Of a stretch of DNA of 55,717 nucleotides, positions 36,837-44,600 are shown piece after piece. Under the pieces are notes generated by a model. That model ran no database searches and had not been told where the DNA came from. It saw nothing but the letters and a program-made list of their open reading frames with translations. Each line of letters opens with the position of its first letter. Within the stretch, counting starts at the first letter, position 1. The DNA comes from Saprospiraceae bacterium (lineage in GTDB: Bacteria; Bacteroidota; Bacteroidia; Chitinophagales; Saprospiraceae), in contig JANQPA010000071.1 of NCBI GenBank assembly GCA_028285545.1, positions 1 to 55,717 on the forward strand, read 5' to 3'. The position numbers and the translations under genes were made by a program.

Positions 36837-37232
36837 TACCCGGAGCGAGAATCGAACTCGCACGGCCGCAATGGCCACAGGATTTTCGTACCAACTACAG
36901 CTTTCGCTGCTCCGCCTAAGGCGGATTTGTGGTCTGGACTATCTCTTCAGCATGTCAGTTAATAGTTGTTGGTTGATTGTTGATAGTTATTTATGATGAA
37001 AACCAACAACCAGCAACGAACAACAACTCACCAATTTAGCTGCCTGCCGTCTAGTCTCTACACCTTTCCGCCTAAGGCGGACTTGGCTCGGGATTGCCAA
37101 CTTCTTTATTTTGCTAATAACTAATAACAAAGTAAGGTTTCCCCGAATTTGACAGGTTCTACTCCCTGGATTTCCCCAGGGGCACTCAAATTAGTTTAAG
37201 TCCTGCGTGTCTACCAATTCCACCACCCGGGC
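36837..37232 (-). tRNA. tRNA-Leu(UAA) interrupted by a group I intron
   Basis: Minus strand. The 5' exon (37232-37198, 35 nt) runs GCCCGGG-TG-GTG-...-CAC-G-CAGGA-CTT. The 3' exon (36886-36837, 50 nt) runs AAAA-TCCTG, a class II variable arm GGCC-ATTGC-GGCC, the T-arm GCGAG-TTCGATT-CTCGC, TCCGGGT and discriminator A73. Joining the exons gives anticodon stem CAGGA/TCCTG (perfect) with loop CTTAAAA, hence anticodon UAA. The break falls between U34 and A35, the same position as in cyanobacterial and plastid tRNA-Leu(UAA). CCA is not encoded. It lies 12 bp after tRNA-Gly and is evidently co-transcribed with it. Confidence 0.95.
36887..37197 (-). ncRNA. group I intron in tRNA-Leu(UAA), 311 nt, no ORF
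   Basis: The intron starts after U34 and ends in G (the omega-G) before A35. Core elements seen on the minus strand: P1 pairs exon CTT with GAG of the internal guide (a U-G pair at the splice site); P2 stem CCCTGG/CCAGGG; P3 CCTGTC/GGCAGG; P4 TTCGGG/CCCGAG within the P and Q elements (AAATTCGGGGAAACC and GGCAATCCCGAGCC); P7 GACTA/TAGTC within R (GTAGAGACTAGACGG) and S (AAGAGATAGTCC); and a P9-region GAAA tetraloop stem CAGC-GAAA-GCTG. This layout fits the IC3-type introns of cyanobacterial tRNA-Leu. No homing endonuclease frame is present, so splicing should be RNA-catalysed. Confidence 0.93.
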
Positions 37233-37244
37233 AATTGGCATTCG

Positions 37245-37317
37245 AGCGGATGACGAGATTCGAACCCGCGACCTCAACCTTGGCAAGGTTGCGCTCTACC
37301 AGCTGAGCTACATCCGC
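37245..37317 (-). tRNA. tRNA-Gly(GCC), second copy
   Basis: A 73-nt tRNA identical in sequence to the copy at 15167-15239: acceptor GCGGATG/CATCCGC, anticodon GCC in TTGCCAA, U73 discriminator, no encoded CCA. It is the first gene of a two-tRNA transcript with the intron-containing tRNA-Leu. Confidence 0.97.
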
Positions 37318-37357
37318 ATTTCCTTTATTTCAAATTGCTCCTTTTTTTGAAGCAGGG

Positions 37358-37390
37358 CAAATTTACACACTATTATCTAACATTGTCAAA
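37358..37390 (-). promoter_or_regulatory. Bacteroidota-type promoter of the tRNA-Gly/tRNA-Leu unit
   Basis: On the minus strand TTTG (complement of 37387-37390), a 21-nt spacer, then TAAATTTG (complement of 37358-37365), a perfect match to both boxes of the main sigma factor promoter of this phylum. It lies about 40 bases upstream of the tRNA. Confidence 0.85.
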
Positions 37391-37962
37391 CTTTTGAGCT
37401 TGTTTTTTGAAGAATATTTTATTACCTATTCACGGGTTCACATATTCATGGGTTCACGGACTCATGGAATAGACTGGATATTTTTGCACTATCTTCGAAA
37501 TTTGCATGCAAAAAAGCCCCAAACCACTGACTTTTTCCGTTTTTTGGACACTAATTACTAAATTAACCGTAGATAAATGACAATCCTGCTTCATTTTCAA
37601 TAAATGAAAAAGAAAACAAAATTTAGGATGCCATTTTCTTCTAATAGCTATTATTAATGGCTTCAAAATTTATTTGACACAGACAACACAGACTTTTACA
37701 GACTTACACAGCGACATACTAATTGGATTTAACAATTATATGCTGTCTTTTTAGCAAAAAATTAAATGTAAACAGAGACCTATTACTCAGAACACTGAAC
37801 ACGGAACGCTGAACCCAAAAAACCTTTTAATTTTAAACCAAGCACCTTATATTTGAAAAATACACTTTTATATAGGTAAAAGGTAGAAAGATTTCTTCCA
37901 TTTAAATGTTAAACTCTATTCTTCTACTTGTTACCTTCTACTTTTTACTATAAAATAAACCC
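37391..37962. other. leader region of the caspase operon, with word repeats
   Basis: No gene supported. It is a patchwork of iterated words: TTCACGGG/TTCATGGG words at 37429-37467, ACACAGAC/TTACAGACTT words at 37673-37715, GAACACTGAACACGGAACGC at 37791-37810, and GTAGAAAG/CTTCTAC-type words at 37872-37950. A possible -7 box (TATATTTG) for the caspase gene is at 37848-37855. Confidence 0.55.
37848..37855 (+). promoter_or_regulatory. possible -7 box of the caspase operon
   Basis: TATATTTG matches the Bacteroidota -7 consensus TAnnTTTG exactly. The expected -33 TTG is only TTTT at 37825-37828, so this is a weak candidate. Confidence 0.4.
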
Positions 37963-39375
37963 ATGCCAGACCATCCTAATGAAAGAGCAGGCCGTAGAAA
38001 ACCTGCCAATACTGATAATAATAAAGGGCAAAAAACAGGGGAAAACTATCTATTGGTCATAGGTATTGATCAATATGAGCATTTTCCCAGATTGTATAAT
38101 GCCGTAAAAGATGCTAAAGATTTCATTGGATTAATGACCTCACGTTATCAATTTGAAGAAGGTCGAGTACGTTCTTTGTTTGATAAGGAAGCTACCTTGG
38201 ATAATATCTTCACTCAGCTAGAAATGCTGAGACGCTTAATCCAACCCAATGATAGCTTGCTGGTTTATTTTTCTGGTCATGGTGAATATGATGAAGACTT
38301 GGATGAAGGCTCCTGGATACCTTATGATGGGGAAGGCGGCCAATCCTGGTCTTTTCTCGATTTTAGTCGCATCGTTAAATATATAAAGGCCATCAAAACA
38401 CTGCATACCTTTATTATTGCTGATTCTTGTTATTCTGGATCTCTTTTCTCTGATAGATCAATCCATAAAGAACCACTTCCTAGAGACTTTTTTATTCCTT
38501 CAAGATATATTCTTACTGCAGGAAGAAATGAAGTCGTGTCCGATGGCAAACCCGGAGATAATAGCCCCTTTGCAGATAGCCTACTCTGGCACCTTGAGAA
38601 TGATCCGGGGCCCCATATTAGTGTAACGGAGCTGTGCGAAAGGGTAAAAAAAGACGTTAGCTCTAATGTGAAACAAATTCCAAGGTATGGCTCCGTTCAT
38701 GGTATTGGAGATCGCGGCGGCATGTTTTATTTTTTTGAAAAAGGGTTTGCCCCTAAAGCTCCTGAAAGAAAAGAACCTCTTAGATCAGAAGGAACCAACC
38801 GTTCTGGAACTAATGAAGAGTCCGAACCTGAATACTCCCCTACTGAAGTGGTCATCCGCTCCTTCTGGGATTTTAAAGCAGCGCTTAAAAAGAGTGTTCA
38901 GCTTCGAGAATTTGAAGATACTTTCGACTTAATAGATAAATTTCTAAAACCTGATTCAAAAGTTTATAACGACTGGATATTCCAGCAGGGAAGGTATAAT
39001 GGCATCCAAAGGCAACATAAAAAAGGTGTTATCGATCACGATTTTGCTCAGCGTACCTATAATCAAATTACGGATGCTCTATTTTATGAAATTAATCGAT
39101 TGAAACAAGAATTTACCATTCTGCCCGAAGAGAAAAAACCTGATATTAATATCCTTTCGACTATCGGTACTGATCCCTTTTGGGAAAAAATTCAAAGATT
39201 AGATTTGGAAAGCCTGCAACGCCAGGCCACAACCTGGAAGGAAAAAATAACGTATCTTGAAGAAGAAGAGCCACTTATAACAGATTCTAGTCAAAAATTT
39301 GCGCTGAAAAAAAGATTAGAAGAGGCTCGAAAAAAATATGATGCAATCATAAAAACAATAAAAGAAAAAGAATAA
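37963..39375 (+). CDS. caspase-like protease with EAD-type C-terminal domains
   Basis: A 470-residue protein. Residues 28-255 are a caspase/metacaspase p20-type fold with catalytic H106 (VYFSGHGE) and C156 (IADSCYSG). After a polar linker, residues ~295-385 read VIRSFWDFKAAL ... YNDWIFQQGRYNGIQRQHKKGVIDH ... INRL, which resembles effector-associated domain EAD11. Residues ~420-467 form a charged helical hairpin (WKEKITYLEEEEPLITDSSQKFALKKRLEE..). The same plan opens the next protein in the operon, suggesting that the two proteins bind through it. Predicted role: the protease effector of the four-gene system that follows. EADs are adaptor domains that recruit effectors in prokaryotic conflict systems; assignment to EAD11 is from memory of the motif. 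Confidence 0.85.
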   Translation: MPDHPNERAGRRKPANTDNNKGQKTGENYLLVIGIDQYEHFPRLYNAVKDAKDFIGLMTSRYQFEEGRVRSLFDKEATLDNIFTQLEMLRRLIQPNDSLLVYFSGHGEYDEDLDEGSWIPYDGEGGQSWSFLDFSRIVKYIKAIKTLHTFIIADSCYSGSLFSDRSIHKEPLPRDFFIPSRYILTAGRNEVVSDGKPGDNSPFADSLLWHLENDPGPHISVTELCERVKKDVSSNVKQIPRYGSVHGIGDRGGMFYFFEKGFAPKAPERKEPLRSEGTNRSGTNEESEPEYSPTEVVIRSFWDFKAALKKSVQLREFEDTFDLIDKFLKPDSKVYNDWIFQQGRYNGIQRQHKKGVIDHDFAQRTYNQITDALFYEINRLKQEFTILPEEKKPDINILSTIGTDPFWEKIQRLDLESLQRQATTWKEKITYLEEEEPLITDSSQKFALKKRLEEARKKYDAIIKTIKEKE

Positions 39376-39380
39376 AGTTG

Positions 39381-39435
39381 GCAAGTGTTCAAGTTGACAA
39401 GTTAACTTGAACACTTGCTAACTTGAACACTTGCT
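39381..39435. repeat. 15-bp hairpin with 16-bp tandem repeat before iSTAND gene
   Basis: GCAAGTGTTCAAGTT (39381-39395) pairs exactly with AACTTGAACACTTGC (39404-39418) around an 8-nt loop, and AACTTGAACACTTGCT is then repeated in tandem (39404-39419 and 39420-39435). It fills the gap between the caspase and iSTAND genes and may tune their relative expression. Confidence 0.85.
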
Positions 39436-39443
39436 AACTTATT

Positions 39444-40535
39444 ATGGCTGACCAACTGAAAAATTTGGAGAACCGCAAAACCGACTTGAAAGCCATGCTC
39501 GGTAGCTTTTACGAGGAACTGCCCCTTACGACAGATCCCGAACAGAAGGCTGCGCTCCGAATAAAAATTGGTCAATATGAACAATCGCTTAACGAAATTG
39601 AACGGCAAATAAAAAGAGCCTCAGGCCTGGATACCTTTGAAGATGGTGGAGTGCTCCACGATATGGCCGCTCAACTTCGCATCAAAAAACGACTGCCAGA
39701 GCTTTATCTTGTTAATTGTAATCGCTCAGAGGTAGTTAATGATTTTTGGGATTCCTTTGATGATCACCAGGAGAGGAGCAATCCCTATCAATTTTACTTT
39801 CTGCTAGCTTGCCCAAGTCAACAGCCCGATTCTTTTGGAGAAAGGATGGTCTATGAGCTTAGAAAAGATGAATTGAAGAAACATCCTGAAGCCATACTAT
39901 TTAAACGTCGCTCTGATGGAAAAAGAGTCGCTTTTGATGAGCTTCCCATGGGTCGAAACCTGGTTAGATCTCAAAATGCCTTTAAAACTTATTTTAGTGA
40001 ACGATTCGGATTGCACCAGGCCAATTCTTCTTTTGAGGAATACCTGGATACAGGATTACCTACTATGGGATTTGAGTATGTAACCCTAACATTCGAAATT
40101 CAGGCGGGCGATTGGAATTCTAAATTGATGAAGGATTATCTGCAATGGCTGATTGATACTTTCTCCGAAGCTCATGATCATGTGCCTACTTTTTGGTTCA
40201 TGTTTGTGATTTTTATAAAAAATGCACACAAGGAGGATTTATCCAAAAGATACAAGAAAATTATTGAAGAGGTTAACTCTTTAGTAGAATCCAGACCTGA
40301 AAAATCCAGTTTGCTTACACCACTGGAACCTGTTGAAATGGATTACCTGGAAGAGTGGCTTCTCAAAGTAGATGAAGAAAACAGTGCTTCCAAAATTGAA
40401 GATCTATTAAAAACCTTCATTGATTGTCTTCCGGAAGAAAAAAAGAAACAAGCCAAAGAAAATGAAATGCTCGACATGACGGATATTCAAAGATTACAGA
40501 ATATTATCTATCAAATTTCACACACAAAAGATTAA
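39444..40535 (+). CDS. iSTAND protein with EAD-like N-terminal adaptor
   Basis: A 363-residue protein. The first ~60 residues (NRKTDLKAMLGSFYEELPLTTDPEQ..ALRIKIGQYEQSLNEIERQI) are a helical hairpin resembling the C-terminus of the upstream caspase. The rest begins LYLVNCNRSEVVNDFWDSFDDH and continues QFYFLLACPSQQPDSFGERMVYEL, the pattern of the inactive STAND (iSTAND) domain: a P-loop-like fold that has lost its Walker motifs. In published classifications iSTAND proteins pair with MoxR-vWA modules. Its stop abuts the MoxR start (40535/40536), so translation is probably coupled. Predicted role: a regulator or sensor between the protease and the AAA+ machine. The iSTAND call rests on motif memory. 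Confidence 0.78.
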   Translation: MADQLKNLENRKTDLKAMLGSFYEELPLTTDPEQKAALRIKIGQYEQSLNEIERQIKRASGLDTFEDGGVLHDMAAQLRIKKRLPELYLVNCNRSEVVNDFWDSFDDHQERSNPYQFYFLLACPSQQPDSFGERMVYELRKDELKKHPEAILFKRRSDGKRVAFDELPMGRNLVRSQNAFKTYFSERFGLHQANSSFEEYLDTGLPTMGFEYVTLTFEIQAGDWNSKLMKDYLQWLIDTFSEAHDHVPTFWFMFVIFIKNAHKEDLSKRYKKIIEEVNSLVESRPEKSSLLTPLEPVEMDYLEEWLLKVDEENSASKIEDLLKTFIDCLPEEKKKQAKENEMLDMTDIQRLQNIIYQISHTKD

Positions 40536-41462
40536 ATGGACCATCTTGACTTACTGAAAAATAATGAGCAGATCCAACTGCCAGATTTTGAATTGAATAC
40601 CAGACTTAATGCTCCTAATTTATATCTGCCTTCTCGCGGCTTGGCTGATGCAGTGCAAGTGGCCGTTTCTTTGGGCCTGCCGCTTTTGTTAACCGGTGAA
40701 CCTGGAACCGGCAAAACTCAATTGGCGCATTTTGTAGCCTGGAAATTTAATTTGGGTAAGCCTTTGGTTTTTAATGCTCAAACCACTTCCACCGCCACAG
40801 AATTATTTTATAAATATGATGCATTAGCTCATTTCCAATTTGCCCAAAATCAAAAAGAATTATTGAGTAATGAAGAAATTGAGGCTAAATTTATCAAATA
40901 TCAAGCCCTGGGTCAGACCATCAAATCTGAAGAGCGACAAGTGGTTTTAATCGATGAGATCGATAAGGCACCCAGAGATCTTCCCAATGACATCCTAGCA
41001 GCACTGGAAGACCTTGAATTTTCAGTACCTGAAATTGACAAAGGTTATGTTACTTCCGATAAAAAGAGGCCCATTATTATCATGACTTCTAATTCCGAGA
41101 AAAACCTGCCGGATGCTTTCTTAAGACGTGTCATCTATTTTGACATCCCTTTTCCGGATGATGAAATTTTGCTAAAAATTGTAAGCTCAAAAGTGGAAGG
41201 ATTTAATGAAAACCAACTAAAAACTTTGATCGACCATTTTGAAAATATTCGTCAGGATACTGCCCTAAGACTGAAGAAAAAACCTGCTACATCAGAATTG
41301 ATCTTTTGGACCATTTACTTGAAAAAAATGAACTTCGACCCAAGCTTGCTGAGCAATCCAGCAAAATTGAAAGGAGACCAACACCGTAATCTAATGAGCT
41401 CCTATTCTGTACTGGCAAAAACCAAGGAGGATTTGAAAGCATTACGGGAACGGAAGTTTTAA
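40536..41462 (+). CDS. MoxR-family AAA+ ATPase
   Basis: A 308-residue AAA+ protein: N-terminal YLPSRGLADAVQVAVSLGLPLLLTGEPGTGKT with Walker A at 54-61, Walker B VVLIDEIDKAPRDLPND at 136-152, sensor 1 IIMTSNSEKNLPDAFLRRV and arginine-rich LRRV sensor region, and a lid segment to the end. MoxR ATPases act as chaperones on vWA-domain partners, and the next gene encodes a vWA-like protein. It has no start spacing from the iSTAND gene and a 196-bp gap to the next gene. Confidence 0.92.
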   Translation: MDHLDLLKNNEQIQLPDFELNTRLNAPNLYLPSRGLADAVQVAVSLGLPLLLTGEPGTGKTQLAHFVAWKFNLGKPLVFNAQTTSTATELFYKYDALAHFQFAQNQKELLSNEEIEAKFIKYQALGQTIKSEERQVVLIDEIDKAPRDLPNDILAALEDLEFSVPEIDKGYVTSDKKRPIIIMTSNSEKNLPDAFLRRVIYFDIPFPDDEILLKIVSSKVEGFNENQLKTLIDHFENIRQDTALRLKKKPATSELIFWTIYLKKMNFDPSLLSNPAKLKGDQHRNLMSSYSVLAKTKEDLKALRERKF

Positions 41463-41465
41463 AAC

Positions 41466-41645
41466 ATGGTTCCATGTTCCTAGTTCCATGTTCCTTGTTT
41501 TCAAATAGAAATGCAGGATCGAATGGAGAATCTGCTAAATTTGCGAGATCTGCGTGCCAAAAATTCCCCCAAATAACAAAAACACCCTCAATTTAAAACA
41601 ACCTAACAAATAACGAATAACAAATAACAAATAACGAATAACGAA
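41466..41645. repeat. iterated word repeats before the vWA-FGE gene
   Basis: Two arrays: TTCCATGTTCC words at 41470-41497, and six consecutive 7-bp units TAACRAA at 41604-41645 (TAACAAA, TAACGAA, TAACAAA, TAACAAA, TAACGAA, TAACGAA). They end 13 bp before the start codon. Not a CRISPR array: the units are too short and there are no spacers. Confidence 0.85.
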
Positions 41646-41658
41646 TAACCAGTAATCA

Positions 41659-44600
41659 ATGCCCAACCCACTCCACCACGCCCTCATCTCCGACCTCCTC
41701 CGCAGCATGGAGCAGGAAGGGATTGCTATGGGGACCGGCTTGCACCTCAAAGTGCAGGAATTGTGGAGTAAACTGCCAGAAGATTTAGAACCTGAACGCC
41801 TCAAAACCATTCTTACCCCTGTTTTTGCCACCAACCCACAGGAGCAAGAACGTTTTTACACCCTTTTTGATAGAAGCCTTAAGCGAGTCCAAAACATCCA
41901 AAAAGTAGAAGAAGTTAAGTCAGAACTTCCACCCAAAGAAGAGATTGAAGAAAAAAACTGGAGGTGGTTACTTTTGGGAGCTGCTGGATTGTTAACCCTA
42001 ATTCTTCTAGCTATTTTCTGGAGAGCTAATGATGTAACTGGCCCTGTGAATAATTTTCGTGAAATTCCACTTAATCTGAATAGAGGAGACACCCTGGTGC
42101 ATGATCCTATTTTGAGAAAAAATGAAGAAGATACCTTACGAAACCTGGCATTTTTAGATGGAGAATTATATGCAGTTGATTCTATCTGGGGGGAATACGA
42201 AATAGATAGCCTTCATCAATTAATTATTAGGGGAGGGGATACCATAGGACGTTCTGTAGATACCCTTATCATCAGAGCCTTGTACAATACTGGCCTTGAT
42301 TCCATGCATTTTATCATCCATTTGCGTGAATTACCGGCACCGGATTTAGAAGAAGAGGAAAAAGAAACCCCCGAAAAACAAGCACCCCGACTTAAAACCA
42401 AAGAAATTCCTTATGCCCACGATTTACCTTTGCCAGATGAAGCAGCCATCCAAAAAGCTGAATTTTGGCAGAACAATAAATGGTGGATCAAAAGTCTCCT
42501 GATTCTTTTGCTGGGATTTTTACTATGGTCCTTGGTGCAATGGCTGGAACGAAGAAAAAGGAAAGCGGTCGCTCAATTACAAAGAGCTCACCAAACTCCT
42601 CCTTATGTGTGGACAGTAGATCTAGATGAACCTGAAGAGCTGGCTGTTGGCATTCAGGCCAAACAATTGACCAATCGTTTACGAAAAAGACAACTAGAAG
42701 ATTACCATCGCATCAACATTCCAGAAACGGTCAAAGCTACGGCTCGTAGCGCAGGACAGGTACACTTACAATACAGTCAACCTTCCAAACCTTCTGAATA
42801 CCTGCTACTCATTGATCGCAATGCCATGCAGGATCATCGGGCCCTTCTTTTTGACAATCTATATGAGTCTTTTAAGCAGGAAGAAGTACATATTTCCCGT
42901 TATTTCTATGATGCCAGTCCGCAGGTTGTTTTTAATGAAAAATATCCCAATGGCCTTTCATTAAAAGATTTGCAACACAGCAATAGCGAATCCAGGCTTC
43001 TAATAGTTGGGGATGGTAAAGCCTTCTTTAATCCAAACGACGGAGAATGGGCCGATTGGGTGGAGGAACTGAATAATTGGAAAGCACGGGGTTTATTAAG
43101 TACACAACCACTGAATAAATGGGCCTATGATGAAGAATTGTTAGCCAAGAAATTTTTACTCCTTCCAGCTTCACTTCAAGGTGTAGATCGACTGATTGAA
43201 CAGTTTGAATTGGTTGAACCCAAACCCTGGGAGGAAATGGTCAAATTGGTTAATGATGCCAGCAAAGAAAACATTGTTTTTCGAGATGACCTGATGACTA
43301 CTCTGGAATATTATTATCCAGAACCTGCCATGAGGAACTGGATTGCTGCTTGCGCAGTCTACCCTCAATTGCAATGGAAATTAACCCTCCATTTAGGAAA
43401 AGAATTATCATCTGAGGACTTCAATTTGCTTACGGTAGAAAATATCCTAGCCCTGGTCCGGCTACCCTGGTTTGTAGAAGGTAAAATCCCCGATCCGGTC
43501 AGAACCCTTTTAATTGATTACCTAAAAGAGCAAGGTCTGGAAGGGGAAATAAGAGCCACCATCAAAAAACTACTTGATAAAGCACCTAAGCCAAGCACAG
43601 ATTCTGTCGCCTACGAAAAGTGGAAGGTCAACCAGCTTTTTAATGAAATACAAGTCATTCCTCCTTCTCTGGAAAGAAGAAAACTGAAAGAAGAACTCAA
43701 AAATTATCTGGAAGCGGGTTATCAACCGGACGCAGTTACACTAGAGGTTCTGGAAAAAGAAAATACTCCTCCTTTAGCTAGTGGATTATCTGACCGATGG
43801 AAAGAATATTTGTTTAGAGAGGGCGAAACCATTTTTGGCTGGAAAGGCTGGGTTTGGGCAGCCCCTTTATGGTTGCTTTTAAGTGCATTGATACTATTAT
43901 TTAACCCTCAATTTAATACTTGCAAAGGGGAATTAGTGCTATTCGAAGGTCAATCGATATGTATTCAAACAGATGAAGATCGAATTATTTATAATGATCA
44001 TTTATCGAGAAAAATAATTCGGGAAAATGATAATTTGAAAGGGTTCAAAAAAGCCACCATGGCCGTAATCACCTTTCAAGATTTTAATAATGTTTATGCT
44101 GATCCAAGTGAAAATGAGCTTGGTCAAAGTATTACACAAACATTAATCAATGATTTAAGGAGAAATTCCAACCTTTTGATTTATTCCACCGATTCCCTTA
44201 TTGAACTTCTCCAGCCTGGGGAAAGTATAGTCGAGGTGAGAAAAAATTTGGGCATTGAATTTAATTTAACTGGTGATTATAATCAAGAGGTTAATCCTTC
44301 TGTGGTGAAGTCATTCTTAACGGATGATGAGGATAACGAGCTTTCTTTAAAAACTTATGAATTAAACAATCTGGATCCTAATGAGATTAGTGTCCTTCTG
44401 ATTCCAAATATATTGAACAAAATTAATGAGCAATTAAACCCTTTAATTGCTATATATAAAATTACAAACCAAATCTTTCCTTTGCAAAACCAGTATAATA
44501 TTTATTCTCCTTTTCAATTGGTTGAAAACCCAAATGAGCCTTCTCTTTATTCAAAAATATATGACCAGGAAATTGATTCTCTCTTGTCAGATCTTCCTGC

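Noticed and set aside
36805-36996. A plus-strand frame of 63 codons over the tRNA-Leu gene
   Set aside because: It lies on the opposite strand of the split tRNA and intron and is fully explained by them.
36887-37197. tRNA-Leu as a pseudogene broken by an insertion
   Set aside because: Both exons pair perfectly in acceptor, anticodon and T arms, and the insert has the conserved group I core and the exact splice-site bases.
41604-41645. Regular repeats that might be a CRISPR array
   Set aside because: Units are 7 bp, directly adjacent and without spacers; no cas gene is in the window.
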